NCBI GenBank assembly: GCA_900546925.1
Contig: UREV01000010.1
Span: 1 to 64,000, forward strand
Direction: 5' to 3'
Origin: an uncultured Bacteroides sp.
GTDB taxonomy: Bacteria > Bacteroidota > Bacteroidia > Bacteroidales > UBA932
DNA length: 64,000 nt
A program made the position numbers and the translations under genes. Of this stretch, positions 1 through 8,987 are shown piece by piece (within the stretch, counting starts at the first letter, position 1; every line of letters starts with the position of its first letter). The notes under the pieces were generated by a model. The model ran no database searches, was not told the DNA's origin, and worked only from the letters and a program-made list of their open reading frames with translations.

Positions 1-57
1 TAGAGCACGACACTCTTAATGTTGGGGTCTAGGGTTCGAGCCCCTAAGGGAGCACCA
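1..57 (+). tRNA. tRNA-Lys (anticodon CUU), 5' end outside window
   Basis: Only the 3' part of the gene is in the window. It shows the end of the D arm, an anticodon stem CGACA/TGTTG closing the seven-base loop CTCTTAA (anticodon CTT, reads AAG), a variable loop, a T arm TAGGG-TTCGAGC-CCCTA, the 3' acceptor strand AGGGAGC, discriminator A and an encoded CCA at 55-57. The 5' acceptor and D stem lie before base 1, so the fold cannot be closed completely. Confidence 0.93.
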
Positions 58-88
58 AAACGGAGATCGGTAAGATCTCCGTTTTTTG
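57..88 (+). terminator. Rho-independent terminator after tRNA-Lys
   Basis: The perfect 8-bp stem CGGAGATC (61-68) / GATCTCCG (74-81) with a 5-base loop is followed directly by six T and preceded by A residues that extend the stem. It ends the tRNA transcript 18 bases before the next gene. Confidence 0.9.
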
Positions 89-105
89 GTTTTTAGGCAC
101 TTTAT

Positions 106-1407
106 ATGTCATCACTTCATTACGAAAAAGAAATCGAGGTAAAGGCAAGCTACGACGTCATCGTGGCTGGAGCCGGCCCTGCCGGAATATGCGCTGCAGT
201 AGCTGCAGCACGTAACGGCGCCAAAGTCGCATTGATAGAACGCTACGGCGTGATAGGCGGAAACCTTACTGCAGGCTACGTAGGCCCGGTTCTCGGCATG
301 GTAGGCAAAGGAACCATGCGCGACGAACTCGTAAAACTCCTCGGCATTCCCGACAACGACATGATAGGCGAGACCGGAAAGGCCCACGACTTCGAACACG
401 CCAAACTCGTGCTCGCCGAATTCGTGAACCATGAAAACATAGACGTGTATCTCCAGAGCTCGGTTTATGACGTGATAAAAGAAGGCGACACCGTACGGGG
501 ACTCATCCTCGCTACAAATGAAGGGCACTTCGCACTCCTCTCTCATGTTGTAATCGATTCCACAGGAGACGCTGTCGTCTCATTCCTGGCAGGAGCGGAC
601 ATCGAAAAAGGACGCGAAGACGGTCTTATGCAGCCTGTAACGCTTGAGTTTACAATAGACGGCGTAGACGAAAACAAAGGTGTCATCTGCATCGGCGACG
701 TCGACGATGTGAAACTCGGTGACGAGCGCTTCCTCGACTTCTGCAAACGCTGCGCAGATGAAGGAAAACTCCCTGAGAAACTCGCTGCAGTCCGCCTTCA
801 TCCTACAGTCCATAAAGGTGAAAGACAAGTCAATACCACCCAGGTGAATGGCGTCGACGTCACCGACACCAAGACCATCTTCCAGGCCGACCTCGAACTC
901 CGCCGCCAGATCGAACTCCTCATGGAGTTCTTCCATAAGAACCTTCCAGGTTATGGGAATTGTCAATGCAAATCCAGCGGAACTACTACCGGTGTCCGTG
1001 AAACACGCCGTGTAATGGGGGATTATGTCATTACTGCCGAGGAACTTGCGGCAGGCAAGCGTTTCGATGACGTCATCGTACATAAAGCTGAATTCATCGT
1101 GGATATCCATAATCCTGCAGGCGCAGGACAGGCAGAATCCAAAATCCAATACGTGAAACCATACGACCTGCCTTACCGCTGCTTCGTGCCCAGACATATC
1201 GAAAACCTCTATGTGGCAGGACGATGCATCTCCGGAACACACCGCGCCCACGCATCCTACCGTGTCATGTCCATATGCATGGCTATGGGTGAAGCAGTAG
1301 GCATCGCCGCCTCACTCTGTGCAAAGAAAAAATGCACACCGAGAACCCTCGATGTGCACGAACTCCAAAACTGCATGACAAGTAAAGGCATTGACCTGTT
1401 CAGCTGA
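106..1407 (+). CDS. FAD-dependent oxidoreductase (FAD_oxidored family)
   Basis: A 433-residue cytoplasmic flavoprotein. An N-terminal Rossmann fold binds FAD: GAGPAG at residues 22-27 and a ribose-binding E45 at the end of the second strand, followed by a GGNL segment at 51-54. The C-terminal part has the family-typical YVAGRCISG stretch and a helix rich in Ala and Met that closes the FAD site. This layout fits the FAD_oxidored (PF12831) group, whose members in Bacteroidetes are often annotated only as FAD-dependent oxidoreductases or putative xanthan-lyase-linked proteins, so the substrate is unknown. It starts at an ATG 18 bases after the tRNA terminator, with no obvious SD. Its last 8 bases overlap the convergent antiporter gene. 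Confidence 0.85.
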   Translation: MSSLHYEKEIEVKASYDVIVAGAGPAGICAAVAAARNGAKVALIERYGVIGGNLTAGYVGPVLGMVGKGTMRDELVKLLGIPDNDMIGETGKAHDFEHAKLVLAEFVNHENIDVYLQSSVYDVIKEGDTVRGLILATNEGHFALLSHVVIDSTGDAVVSFLAGADIEKGREDGLMQPVTLEFTIDGVDENKGVICIGDVDDVKLGDERFLDFCKRCADEGKLPEKLAAVRLHPTVHKGERQVNTTQVNGVDVTDTKTIFQADLELRRQIELLMEFFHKNLPGYGNCQCKSSGTTTGVRETRRVMGDYVITAEELAAGKRFDDVIVHKAEFIVDIHNPAGAGQAESKIQYVKPYDLPYRCFVPRHIENLYVAGRCISGTHRAHASYRVMSICMAMGEAVGIAASLCAKKKCTPRTLDVHELQNCMTSKGIDLFS

Positions 1408-2713
1408 ACTTTTTAGGGTATCTGAACAGAATCGCGAGAATCGCGAGCAGGCCGAGCGCGTACGGGTAGAACAGCCATCGGATTATGCTGATCGACGAAA
1501 CACCCGCGAGGCCCGAAGCCATAAGCATCTGTGCGCCATATGGCAACACTCCCTGAATCATGCACGAAAAAGTATCCAGGAGACTGGCCGATTTCCTCGG
1601 GTCCAGTCCGAATCTGGACGTGATATCCTTCGCGATCCGTCCCGTAGTCAGAATCGCAATCGTGTTGTTGGCTGTGCAGACGTTTGCCATACTGACCAAT
1701 GCCGCTATACTGAACTCAGCCCCGCGCTTGCCGTTGATACGGCGCGTCAGAAGCTGTACGATATAATCGATACCGCCGTTCTCGCGAATGACCTCCAGCA
1801 TGCCTCCGGACAGCATCGTCACGATGATCAGGTCGCCCATGCCCGCGATTCCGCTGCCGATGCTCCCGAGCCATGTCAGCCAAGAGAGCGACCCGTCCGC
1901 GAACCCGATAAGTGCGTTTATGACAATGCCGATTGACAATACCGCTACGACATTGATCCCGGACATGGCCAGTCCGATCACTGAAATATATGGGATAAGT
2001 TTATACCATGCGATTGAGGAAGGAGTCTCGATAGGGGCTACATTCTGTCCCATGAATATATAGACTAATGTAACCAGAACTGCAGCAGGAGCCGCTATAC
2101 GGACATTGACCTTAAACTTATCGGACATCGAACATCCTTGGGTGCGTGTGGCGGCGATGGTGGTGTCAGAGATAAACGACAGGTTGTCGCCGAAAAACGC
2201 GCCTCCGGCTACGACTGCGGTCACGAAACCTACGTTCATGCTTGATTGTGAGGCGATTCCGGCTGCGATTGGCACGAGAGCGACGATGGTTCCGACGCTC
2301 GTTCCGATGGCCATGGAGATGAAGCAGGAGGCCAGGAACAGGCCGGCAAGCAGCATTTTCGGCGGCAGAATGGCCAATGTCGCTGACACTGTGGCATCTA
2401 TCGCGCCGATTTCCTTGGCAGTCTGGGCGAATGCTCCGGCCAGGATGAAAATCCACAGCATGAGAAGCACGCTCTCATGGCCGGCTCCGCGAGAGAAAGT
2501 GGCTATCTTGCTTTCTATCGGACCTTTCTTGCTGATTAACAGGGCATAAGCTGACGCTATAAGAAATGCTGAGGCGATAGGCACTTTGTAAAAGTCCTTC
2601 GCAAGGATGGATGACACAAGGTAAATGCCGAGGAATACCAGCAGAGGACTCAACGCCAGGAGGCCCTTGCCTCTGCCTATAGGTTCTCCGTTTCGTTCAA
2701 GTTCAGGTTTCAT
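1400..2713 (-). CDS. nhaC: NhaC-family Na+/H+ antiporter
   Basis: A 437-residue inner-membrane antiporter with about eleven hydrophobic segments. The family signature lies in the middle, where an AFFGDNLSFISDTTIAA stretch carries the conserved Asp residues of the ion path; GTSVGT precedes it. NhaC proteins exchange external protons for internal sodium. I chose the ATG at 2713 rather than an upstream TTG at 2731 because the TAnnTTTG promoter element sits at 2729-2736, which would place the upstream codon before the transcript start. The 3' end overlaps the FAD oxidoreductase by 8 bp, tail to tail. A related malate/lactate exchange role cannot be excluded for this family. Confidence 0.85.
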   Translation of the reverse strand: MKPELERNGEPIGRGKGLLALSPLLVFLGIYLVSSILAKDFYKVPIASAFLIASAYALLISKKGPIESKIATFSRGAGHESVLLMLWIFILAGAFAQTAKEIGAIDATVSATLAILPPKMLLAGLFLASCFISMAIGTSVGTIVALVPIAAGIASQSSMNVGFVTAVVAGGAFFGDNLSFISDTTIAATRTQGCSMSDKFKVNVRIAAPAAVLVTLVYIFMGQNVAPIETPSSIAWYKLIPYISVIGLAMSGINVVAVLSIGIVINALIGFADGSLSWLTWLGSIGSGIAGMGDLIIVTMLSGGMLEVIRENGGIDYIVQLLTRRINGKRGAEFSIAALVSMANVCTANNTIAILTTGRIAKDITSRFGLDPRKSASLLDTFSCMIQGVLPYGAQMLMASGLAGVSSISIIRWLFYPYALGLLAILAILFRYPKKFS

Positions 2714-2728
2714 TTCGATAAATTTTTG

Positions 2729-2736
2729 CAAATATA
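2729..2736 (-). promoter_or_regulatory. -7 promoter element of the NhaC gene
   Basis: On the minus strand this reads TATATTTG, matching TAnnTTTG. It lies 16 bases before the ATG at 2713, giving a very short leader and deciding the start codon. Confidence 0.7.
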
Positions 2737-2770
2737 GTCGGTTTTCTTTCCCTTTTTCATGAAAAATTGA

Positions 2771-2778
2771 TAAATTTG
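2771..2778 (+). promoter_or_regulatory. -7 promoter element of corA
   Basis: TAAATTTG matches TAnnTTTG and lies 63 bases upstream of the corA ATG. No clear TTTG is seen at the -33 position. Confidence 0.6.
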
Positions 2779-2840
2779 CAAGCTTGTAGTTCTTAGAGAC
2801 AAGTTTTCAGGTATTATTAACCCAGGAAAAGGAGGTCGTC

Positions 2841-3788
2841 ATGATCACAATTTTTTACAGATCCTTCGGGAAAATACTGCTCTCTCAGTCGACAGCTGAT
2901 CTGGCTGCCTTTAAATTGGAGGATGTCGTATGGATCGACTTGTTTTCCCCGAGCGGAGATGAGAAAAGGGCTACAGAATCCTTCCTGAATACTGAAATCC
3001 AGAGCCGTGCACAGGCAGAGGAGATCGAGAGTTCATCACGATTCTCAGAAACCGATACAGCTATATTTGCAAATACTAACTTCCTTATCCCTGGTCCTGA
3101 AGAATATGCCATGGAGGCTGTTTCATTTACATTGGTCGGAAACGTGCTGACCACATTGAGAGACGTGCCTCTCCGAAGCTTTACCGAACTGCAGCGCAAG
3201 ATTCAGGCGGTGCCGAGACTTTTCCCGAACGGATATTGGGTGTTCGTGAATATCATGGACCAGCGAGTCGACCTCGATGCCGATATGATCGAGCTTATGT
3301 CCAAGGAAATCGCGCAGTACAGCAAACGGATAAACCAGCAGGAAGATATTAACGAAGATTTTCTTCTCGACATTAACCAGTTGCAGGATAATACTATGCT
3401 TGTCAGAGAGAATATCGTCGATAAACAGCGTCTCATCTCCAACATGATGAAGAGCGACAAATATCCGTCCGAGCTGGAGCCCAGGTTCAATGTCCTTCTG
3501 CAGGATATTTCCTCACTTATAAATCACTCGAATTTCAGTTTCGAGCGTCTGGAGTATCTGCAGGATACCGTAGTCGGTCTTATTAACTTGGATCAGAACC
3601 GTATCATGAAGATATTCACGCTGATTTCACTCCTTTTGATGCCGCCTACGCTTGTAGCGAGCTTCTACGGAATGAACGTGGACCTTCCGTTAACGGACAA
3701 ACCATGGTCCTGGCTACTTATTTTGGGATTCATGATATTGTCGCTTGCGATTATTCTTTTCTTGTTCCAAAGAAGAAAAATGCTGTAA
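2841..3788 (+). CDS. corA: CorA-type magnesium/divalent cation channel
   Basis: A 315-residue membrane protein of the CorA family, which forms pentameric Mg2+ (or Co2+) channels. A long soluble alpha/beta and helical N-terminal region precedes two C-terminal membrane helices. The hallmark YGMN lies at the end of the first helix (GMN at 277-279) and a basic RRK tail follows the second helix, as expected. Unusually for this genome, the ATG is preceded by a strong Shine-Dalgarno-like AAAAGGAGGTCGTC, which fixes the start. The gene is alone between divergent nhaC and rpsA, which has its own promoter. Confidence 0.93.
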   Translation: MITIFYRSFGKILLSQSTADLAAFKLEDVVWIDLFSPSGDEKRATESFLNTEIQSRAQAEEIESSSRFSETDTAIFANTNFLIPGPEEYAMEAVSFTLVGNVLTTLRDVPLRSFTELQRKIQAVPRLFPNGYWVFVNIMDQRVDLDADMIELMSKEIAQYSKRINQQEDINEDFLLDINQLQDNTMLVRENIVDKQRLISNMMKSDKYPSELEPRFNVLLQDISSLINHSNFSFERLEYLQDTVVGLINLDQNRIMKIFTLISLLLMPPTLVASFYGMNVDLPLTDKPWSWLLILGFMILSLAIILFLFQRRKML

Positions 3789-3792
3789 ATCT

Positions 3793-3823
3793 TTTGGAAA
3801 TCAGAATATTTTAACTAATTTTG
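3793..3823 (+). promoter_or_regulatory. rpsA promoter
   Basis: A near-ideal Bacteroidetes promoter: TTTG at 3793-3796, a 19-base spacer, and TAATTTTG at 3816-3823. The expected transcript start leaves a leader of about 80 bases before rpsA. Confidence 0.75.
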
Positions 3824-3840
3824 CGCCGCCTTTTGTGGGG

Positions 3841-3857
3841 ATGGCGTATTCCGCCAT
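3841..3857 (+). other. Hairpin in the rpsA leader
   Basis: ATGGCG / CGCCAT forms a 6-bp stem with a 5-base loop in the untranslated leader of rpsA. Ribosomal-protein leaders often carry autoregulatory structures; whether this one does is inference. Confidence 0.35.
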
Positions 3858-3913
3858 GTCTGCACAGGTACAATAAATAATGTTAAACTACTAGTTTTTA
3901 TTCAAGTATTATT

Positions 3914-5743
3914 ATGGAAGAAAACAAAGTTGCAGTAGAGGCTCAGGCTGCTGAGGCTCCTGTAAAAGAAACCAAGAAGGCTCCGCTGAACGCTTCAGTG
4001 GCTCCTGACCAGTTCGACTGGGACGCATTCGAAAAAGAGGCTGCTTACGGTGACCAGGACAAGTCATCTATCGAGGCTGCTTATGACAAGACCCTCTCTA
4101 AAGTATCTGAGAATGAGGTTGTAGAGGGAACTGTTACCGCTATCAACAAGAGAGAGGTTCTCGTAAACATCGGCTACAAGAGCGAAGGTGTTATCCCTGC
4201 TCCTGAGTTCCGTTATAACCCGGATCTTAAAGTCGGTGACAAGGTAGAAGTTTTCGTTGAGTCTCCAGAGGACAAGAAAGGTCAGCTCGTACTTTCACAC
4301 AAGAAAGCTCGTCAGCTCCGTTCTTGGGATATGGTTAACGAGGCATTCGACAAGAACGAGATCGTTAAAGGTTATGTCAAGACCCGTACAAAGGGCGGTA
4401 TGATCGTAGACGTATTCGGAATCGAGGCCTTCCTCCCTGGTTCACAGATCGACATCCGTCCTATCAAGGATTACGATGCATATGTTGACCAGACAATGGA
4501 CTTCAAGATCGTTAAGATTAATCAGGAATTCCGTAACGTTGTCGTTTCTCACAAGGCTCTTCTTGAGGCTGAACTCGAGAAGCAGAAGAGCGAGATCATC
4601 GGCAAACTCGAAAAAGGCCAGGTTCTCGAAGGAACAGTCAAGAACATCACCAACTATGGTGTATTCGTTGACCTCGGTGGTGTCGACGGTCTTATCCACA
4701 TCACAGACCTCTCTTGGGGCCGCGTAAACAACCCGGAGGAAGTTGTTAAACTCGATGAGAAGATTAAAGTTGTTGTCCTCGACTTCAACGAGCAGCAGAA
4801 GAGAATCGCTCTCGGTCTCAAACAGCTTACCTCTCATCCTTGGGACAGCCTCGATCCGGATATTAAAGTTGGTGACAAGGTTAAGGGTAAAGTCGTTCTC
4901 ATCGCTGACTACGGCGCATTCGTTGAGATCAAGCCAGGTGTTGAAGGACTTATCCACGTTTCAGAGATGTCATGGTCTCCAAGACTCCGTATCGCTCAGG
5001 ACTTCTTGAAAGTCGGCGACGAGGTAGAGGCTCAGATCCTTTCACTCGACAGAGAAAACAGAAAGATGTCTCTCGGTTTGAAGCAGCTTACTGCTAACCC
5101 TTGGGAGAACATCCGCGAGAAATATCCAGTAGGCTCAGAGCACAAGGCTGTTGTCCGCAACATCACAAACTTCGGTGTGTTCGCAGAGCTTGAGGATGGT
5201 ATCGAGGGTCTCGTACACATCAGCGACCTCTCTTGGGACAAGATCAAACATCCGTCAGAGATGGTTCAGGTAGGTGACACTATCGACGTAGTTATCCTCG
5301 ACTTCGATGAGGCTAACCACAAGCTCAGCCTCGGTCACAAGCAGCTTCTCCCTAACCCATGGAACGAGCTCGAGAGCAAGTATCCTGTAGGAACAACTGT
5401 AGAGGCTACTGTAGGTTCAGCTACTGACAAGGGTGCTAATGTTACACTCGAGGACGGTACTGAGGGATTTGCATTCAAGAAAGACCTCGTTAAAGAGGAT
5501 GGCAAGCAGGCTGTAGAAGGCGAGAAACTTCCATTCGTAGTTACCGAGCTCAGAAGAAGCACCAGAAAACTCTTCCTCTCACACCTCAAGACTTATGCTG
5601 AAGTGAAGGCTGAGAAGGCTGCTGCTGAGGCAGATAACACTAAGAAGTCTGTCAAGAAGATTAACTCTAACATCGAGAAGACAACTCTTGGCGACATCGA
5701 TGCACTTGCTGCTCTCAAGGACAAATTCGAGAAAGGTGAATAA
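3914..5743 (+). CDS. rpsA: 30S ribosomal protein S1
   Basis: A 609-residue S1 protein that binds mRNA at the ribosome. After an acidic N-terminal tail there are six S1 (OB-fold) repeats at roughly residues 69-140, 153-218, 235-305, 320-392, 407-478 and 493-560. Repeats 3 to 5 are the most typical, with G-V/A-F-V/A and GLIHxSxxSW motifs, and the sixth is divergent. The C-terminus is lysine-rich and possibly helical. Codon use is strongly biased, as in highly expressed genes. It starts at an ATG without an SD. The stop codon lies inside the start of rnz, so the two genes are probably translationally coupled. Confidence 0.97.
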   Translation: MEENKVAVEAQAAEAPVKETKKAPLNASVAPDQFDWDAFEKEAAYGDQDKSSIEAAYDKTLSKVSENEVVEGTVTAINKREVLVNIGYKSEGVIPAPEFRYNPDLKVGDKVEVFVESPEDKKGQLVLSHKKARQLRSWDMVNEAFDKNEIVKGYVKTRTKGGMIVDVFGIEAFLPGSQIDIRPIKDYDAYVDQTMDFKIVKINQEFRNVVVSHKALLEAELEKQKSEIIGKLEKGQVLEGTVKNITNYGVFVDLGGVDGLIHITDLSWGRVNNPEEVVKLDEKIKVVVLDFNEQQKRIALGLKQLTSHPWDSLDPDIKVGDKVKGKVVLIADYGAFVEIKPGVEGLIHVSEMSWSPRLRIAQDFLKVGDEVEAQILSLDRENRKMSLGLKQLTANPWENIREKYPVGSEHKAVVRNITNFGVFAELEDGIEGLVHISDLSWDKIKHPSEMVQVGDTIDVVILDFDEANHKLSLGHKQLLPNPWNELESKYPVGTTVEATVGSATDKGANVTLEDGTEGFAFKKDLVKEDGKQAVEGEKLPFVVTELRRSTRKLFLSHLKTYAEVKAEKAAAEADNTKKSVKKINSNIEKTTLGDIDALAALKDKFEKGE

Positions 5744-6710
5744 TTTTACTCTAAAAATAATGGGCACGGCTTCGGCCATGCCTGTTATTGACAGATATCA
5801 GAGCGCTCACGTACTTGAAGTACATGGGCGCTTGTTTTTAATTGACTGCGGTGAAGCGGTGCAACGGCAGATGATCCGCTACAAGGTCCCGCTGGCCAAA
5901 TTGGATACCATCTTCATTTCCCATATACATGGCGACCACCTTTTCGGACTGTTCACATTGCTTTCGACATTGGGACTCTCCTGTAAAGTTACTCCGGTCG
6001 TGATTTATGGCCCGTCGAACTTGTGCCCGCTACTCAAATCATTCATGTCATTTTACGGGAAAGGAATAGGTATCACCGTAGATTTCCATCCTCTGTCAGT
6101 GAAAACCCCGGAAGTCATCTACTCCACGAAATCGCTTGAAGTTCTGGCATTTCCGCTGAATCACAAGATAGAAACCTATGGATACATGATTAGGGAAAAA
6201 CTCCCGCAGCTGAACATCCGTAAGGACGCACTGGACAAATACGACTTCACGAAAACCGAAATAGGCGCTTTGAAAAGGGGAGAGGACATCCTCCGTCCGG
6301 CCGGTCCGGATGACGGGGCCACTTTCCTTAACGGCTTCATAAAACATTCCGGAACAGACGAACCTCTGCTCATAAAGAATGAAGAAGCAGCCTATCTCCC
6401 TTATGTACCACGCAGTTACGCATATTGCAGCGACACTGCACCCTTCCCTGAATTGTCCGAATGGGTGAAAGGCGTAGACCTGCTGTATCACGAGACTACA
6501 TATCTGGATCAATATCAGGACCAGGCGGCGAAGCGTTTCCATTCCACCACGAAACAGGCTGCCCAATGCGCACTGGATGCCGGTGCGAAGAAGCTCGTGA
6601 TAGCGCACTACTCCTCCAGATGCCGTGATGCTTCCAAATATGAAGCGGAATGCAGGACGATTTTCCCTGAGACATACGCTGCCAACGACGGAGATGTGTT
6701 CGAAATCTGA
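5736..6710 (+). CDS. rnz: Ribonuclease Z
   Basis: A metallo-beta-lactamase-fold endonuclease that trims tRNA 3' ends. The zinc motif HIHGDH is at residues 63-68, preceded by the IDCGE strand-turn; a C-terminal HETT and a late H (IAHYSS) complete the metal ligands. I chose the GTG at 5736, overlapping the rpsA end by 8 bp, because it gives an N-terminus (VNNFTLKIMGTASA) that matches the family's first beta strand. The in-frame ATG at 5760 would delete that strand, and an upstream ATG at 5688 would lie deep inside rpsA. At 324 residues it has the usual length for the short form. Confidence 0.93.
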   Translation: MNNFTLKIMGTASAMPVIDRYQSAHVLEVHGRLFLIDCGEAVQRQMIRYKVPLAKLDTIFISHIHGDHLFGLFTLLSTLGLSCKVTPVVIYGPSNLCPLLKSFMSFYGKGIGITVDFHPLSVKTPEVIYSTKSLEVLAFPLNHKIETYGYMIREKLPQLNIRKDALDKYDFTKTEIGALKRGEDILRPAGPDDGATFLNGFIKHSGTDEPLLIKNEEAAYLPYVPRSYAYCSDTAPFPELSEWVKGVDLLYHETTYLDQYQDQAAKRFHSTTKQAAQCALDAGAKKLVIAHYSSRCRDASKYEAECRTIFPETYAANDGDVFEI

Positions 6711-6753
6711 AATTTTTCCGTAAATTGGCATATTGTTTTGAAAATTGGTTCGG

Positions 6754-7878
6754 ATGAAACATAGAATTTTTCTTCTTACAACTGCGGCCCTGATGTCGGT
6801 AACGTTGCTGATTTCCGCAGCCGGTCCAGGAGATACTCCGCAGGAAAAGTATATACAAAAGTATGCCCCTGTGGCAGTCAGCGAGATGTACCGTTCAGGA
6901 GTCCCGGCGAGCATTACGCTTGCCCAGGGCCTTCTGGAATCCCGTTATGGCCTCTCTGAACTCGCCGTGAACGGAAACAACCACTTCGGCATCAAATGCC
7001 ACGACTGGACGGGAAAGAAAATCTATCATGATGACGACCGTCGCCAGGAATGTTTCCGCGCCTATAAGAGTCCTGACGAAAGTTTCAGCGACCACTCCGA
7101 TTTTCTACGTTACAGGGATAGATATAAGTCCCTGTTCGATAATGATATAACGGACTATAAAGCGTGGGCTCACGGCCTGAAAAAAGCCGGTTACGCCACC
7201 GACCCTGCCTACCCGTCGAAGCTGATCAAGCTCATCGAGGACTATCGCCTCTACGAGTATGACAAGATGAAGCCCGAGGCTTTCGCCCAGAATAATTCCT
7301 CCCGCAAGCCCGAAAAGGGTAAGGTCAATGCCGGAGAAACCTCGTCTCCAATCGTCATGCCGGCAGCATTGACAAAAAAACAGAAGCGAGCCGAAAGGAA
7401 GGCGACGAAGCATCATACTCAGGAAGTTACGGAGGTGACGGACCAGATACCTGAGTCACCTCATGCATTGGAACAGCCCAAGAAGGTCAGCGAAAAGCGC
7501 GCGTCCGAGATATTCTCGTTCTCACTCTCGCGACAGGTTTACTCGAACAACGGTGTCCCTTTCATCTATTCGGCGGAAGGGGAGAGCTACGGTTCTATCG
7601 CGCACGACTATAATCTTTTCGTGCGTGAAATATTGAAGTTCAATGATGCTCCGAGGGATTGTTCATTGGCTCCGGGAACAGTCATTTATCTGAAACAGAA
7701 AAAGAATCAGGCTCCTAAAGGACTTGAGAAATATATTTCTGATGACGGAGGCGAAACTATGCGTGATATTGCGCAGCGTTTCGGTATCCGTCTTAAAGAC
7801 CTCTGTAAAATGAATCAGCTCAGCGAAGGGCATGTAACCTTACCTGGCGATGAGCTTGATCTAAGAATTGTGAAATAA
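6754..7878 (+). CDS. Secreted GH73-type glucosaminidase with LysM domains
   Basis: A 374-residue exported peptidoglycan hydrolase. It has an N-terminal signal peptide (MKHRIFLLTTAALMSV...), then a glucosaminidase (GH73) domain at about residues 30-160 with the typical ITLAQGLLESRYGLS segment carrying the catalytic Glu and an NNHFGIKC motif. A charged linker rich in Lys and Glu follows, then two LysM cell-wall-binding modules near 265-310 and 325-372. The first ATG is at 6754; a TTG three codons earlier is less likely. The stop overlaps the mltG start by one base (TAATG), so the pair forms a cell-wall remodelling operon. Confidence 0.9.
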   Translation: MKHRIFLLTTAALMSVTLLISAAGPGDTPQEKYIQKYAPVAVSEMYRSGVPASITLAQGLLESRYGLSELAVNGNNHFGIKCHDWTGKKIYHDDDRRQECFRAYKSPDESFSDHSDFLRYRDRYKSLFDNDITDYKAWAHGLKKAGYATDPAYPSKLIKLIEDYRLYEYDKMKPEAFAQNNSSRKPEKGKVNAGETSSPIVMPAALTKKQKRAERKATKHHTQEVTEVTDQIPESPHALEQPKKVSEKRASEIFSFSLSRQVYSNNGVPFIYSAEGESYGSIAHDYNLFVREILKFNDAPRDCSLAPGTVIYLKQKKNQAPKGLEKYISDDGGETMRDIAQRFGIRLKDLCKMNQLSEGHVTLPGDELDLRIVK

Positions 7879-8987
7879 TGAGTAAGAAAAAGTCAGCGAA
7901 GAAGGCCAAGACCAGGAGTCTTCCTCTCATGATAACCATTCTGTCGGCTTTAGTCATTGCATTTTTCCTCTGCGGGTTTATCGGCGGCAGGATTTATTAT
8001 GACAGACGCTGTCCGAACTTTTCCGATAAGGCAGAGATATATGTTTATCCTAACATGAACATCTCCGATGTCATGGAGGAGATTGTTTCTAAGGATATCG
8101 TAAAGAAGCGGGGAAGCCTTAAACGTGCGCTCAGGCAGGAAGGACTGCTTTCAGGCGAGGATAAACCGGGCGAAAATGCTTTGAAACCAGGACATTACAC
8201 CATAACTGCGGATAATTCCAGCATGTATGTGGCGCGTATGCTCAGGAACGGCTGGCAGACTCCCGTGAAAATGGTATTGTCTGGCTCTATGCGTCATAAA
8301 AGCGTGATTGCCAGGAAGATAAGCAGGCAGATGATGATGGATTCACTTACAGTTATGAATGCACTGCGCGATTCTGACTTACTCTCGAAGTATGGCTTTA
8401 CTTCCGAGAACGTGTTTGCTCTGTTCATGCCTGATACTTATCAGGTTTATTGGACGGATTCTATAAATGTGATTTTGGATAAGCAGAAAGCTGCATACGA
8501 CTCATTCTGGACGGAAGATAATGTAAAAAAGGCTAAAGCCCAGGGACTTACGAAAATGGAAGTATCCACGTTGGCCAGCATTGTCAGATGCGAATCGAAC
8601 CATATTCCGGAATACCCGCTGATTGCCGGCGTCTATCTGAACCGTCTGCATCAGGGTATGAAACTTCAGGCTGATCCTACCATTGCATATTGCTATGAAT
8701 TTACATTGAACCGAATACTCAGGAAGCACCTGAAATATGATTCTCCTTACAATACATATATGTATGCAGGACTTCCGCCGGCACCGATTTGTGTTCCCGG
8801 GAAAGATGCTATGGAGGCTGTTCTTAATCCGCAAGGCGGTAAGGATCTGTTCTTCTGTGCAAGTCCGGATTTCAATGGTACACACTTGTTTGCGGCTACG
8901 TATTCGGACCATTTGAAGAATGCCAGAGCATTTCAGAAAGCATTGACAGCCAAGCTTAAAGCCCAGCAGCAACAGCAAAAGCAGTAG
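7878..8987 (+). CDS. mltG: Endolytic peptidoglycan transglycosylase MltG
   Basis: A 369-residue membrane-anchored lytic transglycosylase that cuts nascent glycan strands and sets their length. There is one N-terminal membrane helix (residues about 16-38), a LysM-like region, and then the YceG catalytic domain, with the catalytic glutamate in LASIVRCE (E239) followed by PLIAGVYLNRL and a conserved LQADPTIAY segment. The tail is rich in Gln. The ATG is coupled to the upstream hydrolase by a 1-bp overlap. The last 32 bp overlap the convergent flavoprotein gene. Confidence 0.93.
   Translation: MSKKKSAKKAKTRSLPLMITILSALVIAFFLCGFIGGRIYYDRRCPNFSDKAEIYVYPNMNISDVMEEIVSKDIVKKRGSLKRALRQEGLLSGEDKPGENALKPGHYTITADNSSMYVARMLRNGWQTPVKMVLSGSMRHKSVIARKISRQMMMDSLTVMNALRDSDLLSKYGFTSENVFALFMPDTYQVYWTDSINVILDKQKAAYDSFWTEDNVKKAKAQGLTKMEVSTLASIVRCESNHIPEYPLIAGVYLNRLHQGMKLQADPTIAYCYEFTLNRILRKHLKYDSPYNTYMYAGLPPAPICVPGKDAMEAVLNPQGGKDLFFCASPDFNGTHLFAATYSDHLKNARAFQKALTAKLKAQQQQQKQ

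Noticed and set aside
580..1251. A 223-codon open frame antisense to the FAD oxidoreductase
   Set aside because: Shadow of a real gene; no signal, domain or start context.
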